Of a stretch of DNA of 64,000 bases, positions 56,978 to 64,000 are shown piece by piece (within the stretch, counting starts at the first letter, position 1; each line of letters starts with the position of its first letter). The notes under the pieces are model-generated. The model was not told where the DNA came from, did not search any database, and was given only the letters and a program-made list of their open reading frames with translations. This DNA comes from Wolfiporia cocos (taxonomy: Eukaryota > Basidiomycota > Agaricomycetes > Polyporales > Phaeolaceae), in NCBI GenBank assembly GCA_029448655.1, contig JACCLO010000009.1, positions 620,001-684,000 of the forward strand, given 5' to 3'. Both the position numbers and the translations under genes were made by a program.

Positions 56978-59016
56978 TGCGCCTTTGAACAGCTCTTTGT
57001 CGTGATGTTGAGATCACTACAGCTGGCACGTCCGTCAGCCTGAGAGGGATCGTGCTGACAAGGAGAAGGACGTAGTCTGGTATAAGCGTGCGGCAGATTT
57101 ATGCAACAGTAAGGTGGCGTGTGAATGGCCCTGTGAACAGCAATTAGAGCTCATAGCGGGAACATCATTGCTCGCATGACTGCGCTAGTGCACGTTCGCG
57201 GGGTATGCACATCTTCTGATTTCTTTGAGATCTCATGTGAGTGTGGGGAACCCAATCAAAGCTGCAGCTGACCATACCGCATTTGATTGCATGAAGAAGA
57301 CGGCACATTTGTCTGTTTTTGTGTGTTGAACGAAACTACAAGGGCGGGTGTATCGGCATCTGGAAATGTCATCTACGGAACCTGCCTGAGTCTACATGGT
57401 TCTTAGAGGCTGCGGCTGGGCAGCAATCGCAAGTCTGTATTCTCCGAACATACACCGATGTTGCGTCCTTCGTGGCGTGCACCAAGCTCAACAGCACAGA
57501 TAGTGAGAGAAAGCGGACATGAACAGCAGGAGAAACGATTTAGCAGGATTCCTGTAAAGCATGTGTATGGGTAAATGTTAATGCCAGGTCAATTGCGCTT
57601 GGCACTGCTCAGTTGAAGATGATATGTCAGTATTCAATATTCAATGTTCGCCGCTATTTCAACGAGTCACGAAAATATCAGTGCTTGATCAGCACAACCG
57701 GGCACCTATGAGGTAGCAATGTATGAGAGTCTATTTCCCCTAGTGATATGTCGATGTTATAGGCGCTCCTAGCATATGCGGTCGCCGACTGTCATGTCAC
57801 CTTCGACAGACGAACCAAGTGTCGAAACGTTGATCGATGATCAAGATCTCAGATGCCACTCTGCTAATAGTGGCTGAATCCGACTAATGCTTGACGTTAC
57901 GTCTCCAAGCTGTCTCGAGGCCGGATGGCTGTGTTATGTGCGTTGAATAAATGACACACACCGGCGGATAGCAGGGAAGCACAGGTAACAGATGCGCGGC
58001 TATGCGAAGGAGACGCAGTTCCGGACAGATAGAACACCATCTCGACGAGCGATCCGAGGCAAGGGACGCAGCAGTATGAGTTACTCTTCTTGAAATCACA
58101 AGCAAACAGGAGTCTTTCAAGGGGGCAAGACGCAATACTATTCCGGAGTCTTGAGCGAAGCGGAACAAGTCAACCATCTGCAGAATAGCCAGCGTTGATC
58201 CATCTGAACTGTGGACCAGAGAAAGAGCGCAATACACTGGCATAGGCAGTCCCACAAGGTGTCGGCATTCTTTGTATAGGTCATAAAGATGACCGGTTAT
58301 GCAGTAACCCACTGTTCCACTCGCGCAGTGCAGTATCCCAGCAAAAAACAACTTACCTTTGGAATGCTGTCCGCGTGTGCAGTATATATATCTACAAACC
58401 TCGTCCCAAGCAGTCGTGTTGACTTACCGGGTGAGCTTTTGCCTTAGCGACCCCCCACAGATCTACTATAATAGCCTCATGAAGTCACCGTTAGTCGATT
58501 GGAAGGCTGCAGTATGACTCGCATCGGTCAACCAATTACCATGAAAGACTGGCACTGAACTTGCTGCGGTCGTTTGACGCGTGTTTTGTTTACATGAGCT
58601 GCCTTCTGAAGCATGCGAGGCTGTGAGCAGGACTTCCAATTCACGTTGGGAGCGTTGCTAGCAATTGCGCGCCAGAAAAGCGTGTTGGTCGGTTCGAACA
58701 CGTGATAGTGAATATGCTGTCCAGCGCTTCAGTCGTCTCAAGTGTTCCATCGTATTCACAAAGGTCGCAGAAGGTCGCAGAGCAGTCCTCAAGGGTTGTC
58801 TGAACAGTTTGGTGAGCTTTTCTACCCACGGCCCCAACCTTCGATTCACAGTGATACGTTTACTGTTATGCATTAATTTCTGGCAGATAACGCATTTACC
58901 AGTTCAGTGGCCACCCTACTCACGATCAGACATTGCAATCTAGTGCGTCTCAATTGCTTGTCAGTCACCATCACGAGCTAATTTCCAGCTGCTCTGTATG
59001 ATTACTACGTCATAGC
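56978..59016. other. intergenic region, no supported gene
   Basis: About 2 kb between the divergent starts of MFS copy 3 and the snurportin gene. A 155-codon minus-strand frame (58351-57884), with a TATA-like GTAGATATATATACTGC upstream and a splice-like AAGGTAAGTT just before it, may be a transcript, but I recognise no domain. The flanks should hold promoters for both genes. Confidence 0.45.
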
Positions 59017-60626
59017 ATGTTTGAAGAAAGAAAGGCATCATACAAGGCGCCTCCCGCGTCAATCCGAGACATATCTTCGTCTCAGGCACATCGAAGGACA
59101 AAAGCCAGTGTATTCTCTGCTTAAGTCTGCGCTTACATTGAACCTGTCTTCAATAGGCACTCGAAGAACAAAAACGGGTATGTAGACATGCCTCGCAAGT
59201 AATTCCCCTAGTCAAGTTGATCTACATTGAGATAGAGGCGAGCAGAACGCTTTGATTCTGCGCGACAGCTAGATCTCTTCGCGGACCTGACTCTTGGTGC
59301 ATCAGAGGATGAGGGTGTAGACGAAAATGATTCTCTTGTGCAAGATGAACCTGAGATACTTCGCGAGGGCGTGTCTCAATTCGCCTCTATGCTCCAACCT
59401 TCCGCGATTGTGAGCTCTGAGCTCCCTATACCCAGTGAGTCTACCATGTCTTCCTCGCAGAACAGCGATGTACAAAGCTGGGGAAATAAGCGTGGCAAGA
59501 ACAAGCGGAAAGGCAAGCCCCGCGAAGCCGCTGCTATAGCTCAACCCCGTGGCTCTGCGAAAAAGAAACAGGGTAAATGGGCAGACAAATGTATGTATGC
59601 CGAGTTATTGGAGATGGTCGAAGAAATCCATGATGCGAGACTTGCGCGGGATGGGATCCCAGACAATATTGAAACGGGCTGGGTAGCAGTGACCCCAGTC
59701 CCTGTCGGCAAACGTTGTCTTGCCGTCATCCATCAAACATCAGGTATCGCAGGAGTAGGTATGTGCCTGCAAATTTGCTATATGGGTGTTGTGCTAAGGA
59801 TCAACATAATACCAGTGCCGAATCTGACGCTGCGTTCGCGCGTTCTCGGGAAGCCCCTCATGCAACCATTCCCCTCCCCTCTCCCCCCAGAGACTATCCT
59901 GGATTGCATCCTCGACGCGAACTGGCGTGACAACGGCATTTTACACGTACTAGATGTCCTCAAGTGGAAGGGTCAAGACATCACCGAATGCGAGACGTCA
60001 TTTAGGTTGTGGTGGCGCGATACCCGTCTTGCCGAGCTACCTGCTTTCCCTCCCCCGCCAAGCGCAGCGAGTACCAATGCGCAATCGTCTTCTTGCATAG
60101 GAGTGCAGGCGCACTACCAATTCCCGCATCCCGCATCGTTTGTGCCCGTACCGTATCACACCGACACTACCCTTGCACACCTCGCGAACGACCTGATCCC
60201 TCTCACACGCTCAGTCCGCTCGGTAACTGTCGCGATACCTTCACAGACCTCTGCACATGACGCGGAGGCGGCGATGGACCTCGATGGTGAGGTATCCTCC
60301 CTCATTCAGCTCGAGACAATGGTGTCACAGATCCAACCAGACGGAATGCTACTCTACGTGTCTCAGGCCACGTATGAGCCCGGAACGACCCCACTGAGCA
60401 GCTGGATCCCACTGAAGGCGTACGAATCAAATACAGGCGCCGGCGATGGTATGCAGGCTGATGTAGAAAGCCCTCTTGCCGTCTTCGAAAGGTAGATCCA
60501 TGCGATTCTTCCGACAAACTCTATTAATATATTGTCGATAGGCTTATCAACAGACGACTGGCACTGCGTCTGAGCGTAACTGCTGCGAACAGTCTGCCGG
60601 AGGTCAGTATGGACGCAATTCTATGA
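59017..60626 (+). CDS. SNUPN: snurportin-1-like m3G-cap snRNP import adaptor
   Basis: Five exons (59017-59109, 59157-59177, 59236-59758, 59816-60491, 60542-60626) give 465 residues with the frame closing exactly. The N-terminus (HRRTKAS, ALEEQKR, RAERFDSARQLDLFADL across exons 1-3) matches the importin-beta-binding helix of snurportin. After a basic linker (KRGKNKRKGK) comes the cap-binding domain: WADKCMYAELLE (about residue 153), VPVGKRCLAV, TILDCILD, LHVLDVLKWKGQDI, ECETSFRLWW and DGMLLYVSQ with PGTTPLSSWIP, where the Trp should correspond to the cap-stacking Trp of the human protein. The family carries trimethylguanosine-capped snRNPs into the nucleus with importin-beta. The fungal protein is longer than human SNUPN (360), mainly through inserted loops. 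The 57-nt third intron is a multiple of three, so it reads through in a naive translation. Confidence 0.9.
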
Positions 60627-61954
60627 TTCTTGGGCGTGGACACATGTCTGTATGTATAATTCTTCGTGATAGTACTTGAATGTCAGTGTTTCGTACACAG
60701 GATGTGAAGAATAAATTCATGCTGCAAGCGTGCGGAATGCACGTTCTGCTTACACACTCATTTCCAACATGCGAAATGTGCGAGTCATCGAGACCAGGCC
60801 CGGCATTCTGGTTGTAGCCTTCTGCGTATTAGATGCTCACTTGCCAGTCCATATACAACTCTTGTCCGTTTATACCCGTGGCTTCGATTGCTCGAGGGTT
60901 GAGGGGTCGATCCTGCACAGTGACCCTTTCCCCCACTCTCTGGGAATGTTGTGTCGCTTCTTTGCTCACGAACATCATCGCACCGCCCCCGGTCAATAGT
61001 CCTTCTCCTAAACGTCCGGTACCAGTTTTGCGTACACAGCTCTGGCAGTTTCCTTCTCGGTTCGTGGGGCGTATTCGTGTCTAGTGCGCTTGTCTCGAGG
61101 CACATTCTAGGCGCGGTGAGCTCAAACGAGGCCTACACGAACATATAATTCTTCGCACGCATCTGGATGGGAGAGGACCTTGAACAATGTACCAAGATGG
61201 TATATAACATACGCACAAGCTACGCAATTTGTGTGCCCTCCCCCATTGACTAGCTACTTAGAAGCTAAAGGCCATTCATAGCTACCCTCACGCTTCCACT
61301 AAATACTAAAAGAGGTTGATATTCCTCAGGAAGCTGCCCACTCGTACACACAGTCTGATTGCCGGAACATACTCAACAGGTTATGAACCTGATGTGCTTG
61401 ATACACACAGGATTGATTGAGGTACCTGCCATAGTGCGTGCGTATCTTTATTCCAAATCACATCAAGATATGACACCAGTGCTGAGCATTCCTTAGCACC
61501 CGAACTGCTTGAGAGCTGGGGGCTCGGGGCTATTCAGAAGTGTATCCCTTATGCGCCTTCAATTTGCATCCCATATGACCCGACGTTTCCTCTTGTGGAT
61601 GCATATGATTGGCACGGCAAAATCTAGAAGTTATCTTCACTCCCACCACTATATAGGAGACTTTCCGAGTCTCACATATTGATTGTGGCATGTTATGTAG
61701 TATTTATTTAATGATGCTCCTGATTTTGTCCCGTATGTGCGCAAGACGCACGCTCTGCTGTTGCAAATGCTGCCCGGTTGAACTTCCTGCAACATCCATC
61801 TAACATCGCGCTGAGCTATGCCTTCAACTTTGACACGTGATGCACTTCGACCGGGCGCTTACATGCGCAACGACAACCGCCAAGCAGCGGATTCTGCGCT
61901 CCCATCTGAGAGGCCCCCTTCTATGACACTGCGCCGCTAGAAGAAACGCTCAGA
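60627..61954. other. intergenic region, no gene seen
   Basis: Only short frames without domain character. CpG content is normal and no terminal-repeat structure was found. Confidence 0.5.
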
Positions 61955-63672
61955 ATGGCACCTCTCACACCCACCCCTCGAGAGGTCTTGCTACTGACGG
62001 TCCTCTTGGTACTGCTGCTCACCTTCTCTATGAACTTGCCCCCATATAAGTCCTCCATTAGTGACTTGGTGAAACCGTATATTCATTTCGGAGATGATGA
62101 CCTTGAAGCTGTGTCTCCAACATATGAGTCTCAATATACCCTGCAATCGCTGAGCCTACCTTTGAGTTGGGATCTTGGACAGGTTCCAGAGACGAAGATT
62201 GTTGTACATGTACCAGGTATTTGAACTTTGTTGTAGAGGCTCGTGCCTTCATTAGAATGCCCATTTGACGTTCAATAAGGATGGACAATATTTGACCGCT
62301 TATACATTCTCAATGGCACTGTATACGTCGTGACCGATCAGCCGGAGACAATCCCTGACCGGTCGCGTATCACTTCAACGGCCGTTTTCATCAACAACGG
62401 ACCAATAGCTGAGGCGGAGCGTATACCGACGGACAAGGAAATGCGCATCATTGACACAAATGAGGCAAGGCGACTCTTTGGCCCTAATGCAGAACGCTTG
62501 GACGGAGTAACGGTGTGTATGGTTGTGAAAACGAGTAGCGCATATATTGATGCGACATAAACCCCAGTGGTTCGCCAACGACCCAAAGCAATTGTAAGTC
62601 TTGTTGTATACTATATTGCCCAGCTGAACCGCCAAATAGCATCACGCATTACTACCACTGGTCCGCCGAGCTCTTCTTCGGCTTCTGGCGTACCTACTCT
62701 TCTCTCGACCCGGGAATCCCGCCTTCCGGCGAGACCATGCTTCCCTCACCGCGTCGCATGGTCTTCCCGCACTTAGACGCTAACAACTGGCGCGACTACG
62801 CGGCGATGAATCAGTGGGTCCTGCGGAGCGCGTTCCCGTCTATCTCAATGGAATTCATGAACGACTGGAAGGAGCGCGCGGACATGGGCCGCGTGTTCGT
62901 GCTCGACCGCGTCGTATTCGCGGACCGCGCGGCGGCGATGCACGGGGAGAACTTCCTGCGCACGCAGCGTACGGCCGCGAACCCGTTCGCGCTGCCCGGC
63001 AGCGTGAACTGGTGGAGCACGGTCAGAAACAACGTTGTCGGATTTGCGGGCCTCGTCGAGGGTGGCGGCGCACAGGGAGCTGCGAGCAAGCCGGTCATCA
63101 CGTACATTTCGCGGCAGGATTGGGGGCGCCGGATGCTGATTCCCGAGCACCACGATCGTCTCGTGCAGGAGCTGTACAACCTACGTGATACATACGGCTA
63201 CGAGGTGAACGTGGTCAGCATGGACCGCCTGTCGCGTATTGAACAGTTCCAGCTTGCGGGACGAACAACAGTATGTTCTTTAAATTCAGCTAATATGAGT
63301 GGCTTCTAATTCCTGGCGCAGATTATGATGGGTGTCCACGGAAACGGGCTGACCTCGCTCCTGTGGATGCGACCTACACCGAGGTCGACCGTGATGGAGT
63401 TCTTCTATCCGGAGGGCTTCGCACACGACTATGAGTATACCACCCGTGCACTGGGCATGGTGCATTACGGGTTCTGGAACGATAGGTATGTTTCTCCTAT
63501 TGCGATTTGTTCTGCGGCTTACGAGCTCCACCGTAGGTCATTCACGCGCCCAGATGTCCCGCCGGTCAACTATCCAGAAGGCTTCCAGGGTAACAGCATC
63601 CCGGTCGACGGCGCTGCGGTGGCACGTCTTTGCCGCGAGAGACTGACATTGTCGGAAGAGGCTGACGACTAA
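61955..63672 (+). CDS. GT61-family glycosyltransferase (DUF563), type II membrane protein
   Basis: Six exons (61955-62216, 62280-62512, 62568-62593, 62640-63270, 63322-63485, 63537-63672) give 483 residues. Residues 11-25 (VLLLTVLLVLLLTFS) form a signal anchor, placing the catalytic part in the Golgi lumen. Family hallmarks are WFANDPKQF followed by ITHYYHW (His177-Trp181) and SAELFFGFW, and the C-terminal GVHGNGLTSL (residues 388-397). GT61 enzymes transfer xylose, arabinose or GlcNAc; the sugar here cannot be told. Exon 3 is only 26 nt; its choice is supported because it restores the WFANDPKQFITHYYHW block, while reading straight through meets a stop. The fifth intron (63486-63535 plus one base) is 51 nt, a multiple of three, and is removed because of its GTATGT donor. 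Confidence 0.9.
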
Positions 63673-64000
63673 TCTACATCGTACTCGCGATCGAAGACTC
63701 TGCCCTCTGTATCATCTAATGATCGTTCCCTAATGTGGTCATTATAGACTCTTCCAATCCATGTGCTGGTGCACCATCAAGATACGACCCGGGAAGGGAC
63801 TGTAACTTAACATGAACTAGAAAGGCGACTCGAGATTGACGTATACTCTGGTCTCGTACATTTCGAGAAGACAGGCGCTCGGCATGCAATGCTAGCATTA
63901 CTCAGGTCAGTGAGTACAGAGCAATAGTGACATTGACGCAATTTATAAGTGGGACGAGATGGGCTTGGGGAATGCTTTCGCCTTCTCTCTGAGAATACGG
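63673..64000. other. 3' flank of the GT61 gene
   Basis: No gene is seen in the last 328 bases; one 60-codon minus-strand frame has no recognisable character. Confidence 0.5.

Noticed and set aside
57884..58351. 155-codon minus-strand frame as a gene
   Set aside because: No recognisable domain or convincing gene structure; a TATA-like motif and one donor-like site upstream are not enough.
62594..62623. 30-nt intron in the GT61 gene
   Set aside because: Too short for splicing; the 46-nt alternative (62594-62639) restores the conserved QF-ITHYYHW join.
1..64000. CRISPR array, prokaryotic operon, telomere repeat or phage features
   Set aside because: No regularly spaced short repeats, no ribosome-binding sites and no telomeric tandem repeats were seen; gene structure is eukaryotic.

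Overview
The window looks like a chromosomal segment of a filamentous basidiomycete, most likely an agaricomycete. The protein-coding genes carry many short GT-AG introns (about 44-63 nt), the gene families are fungal (COG7, a snurportin-like importin adaptor, a GT61 glycosyltransferase, a polyamine/drug-type MFS transporter, a thioester-reductase-like dehydrogenase), and nothing suggests operons or prokaryotic signals.

Layout. 1-10.5 kb is repeat-rich: a dead PIF/Harbinger transposon (Myb/SANT-like ORF on +, transposase on -) broken by solo LTRs, a decayed Pro/Thr-rich ORF and a Mutator-type MITE with a 9-bp target duplication. 10.6-20.6 kb is a gene island: a broken hypothetical gene, a stand-alone NAD-dependent reductase gene, COG7 (single exon) and an intact 19-exon MFS transporter. 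20.6-47.3 kb is almost only transposable elements: a fold-back element with tRNA-like arms, about a dozen solo LTRs of several families with 5-bp target duplications, a TA-flanked MITE, a tRNA-derived SINE-like unit, and a 14.2-kb hAT transposon (8-bp target duplication, CTATTAAC). The hAT hosts a solo LTR, then two LTRs inserted four bases apart, one of which hosts a complete LTR retrotransposon with seemingly identical LTRs and no recognisable coding capacity. 47.3-57 kb is a second copy of the COG7-MFS segment (COG7 copy is a pseudogene, MFS copy intact) followed by a third, convergent and intact MFS gene. 57-64 kb holds a snurportin-1-like gene and a GT61 glycosyltransferase gene.

How it fits together. 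The two COG7-MFS segments have breakpoints that make sense as one tandem duplication: the left copy ends in the last codons of the convergent MFS gene and the right copy begins inside COG7. The 26.7 kb between them is transposable-element growth at or beside the junction. The housekeeping genes are not functionally linked: COG7 (Golgi tethering), snurportin (snRNP import) and GT61 (secretory-pathway glycosylation) look like ordinary neighbours. The three MFS genes form a small paralogous transporter cluster.

Exon boundaries were read by eye from splice consensus, reading frame and family similarity. No searches were run.
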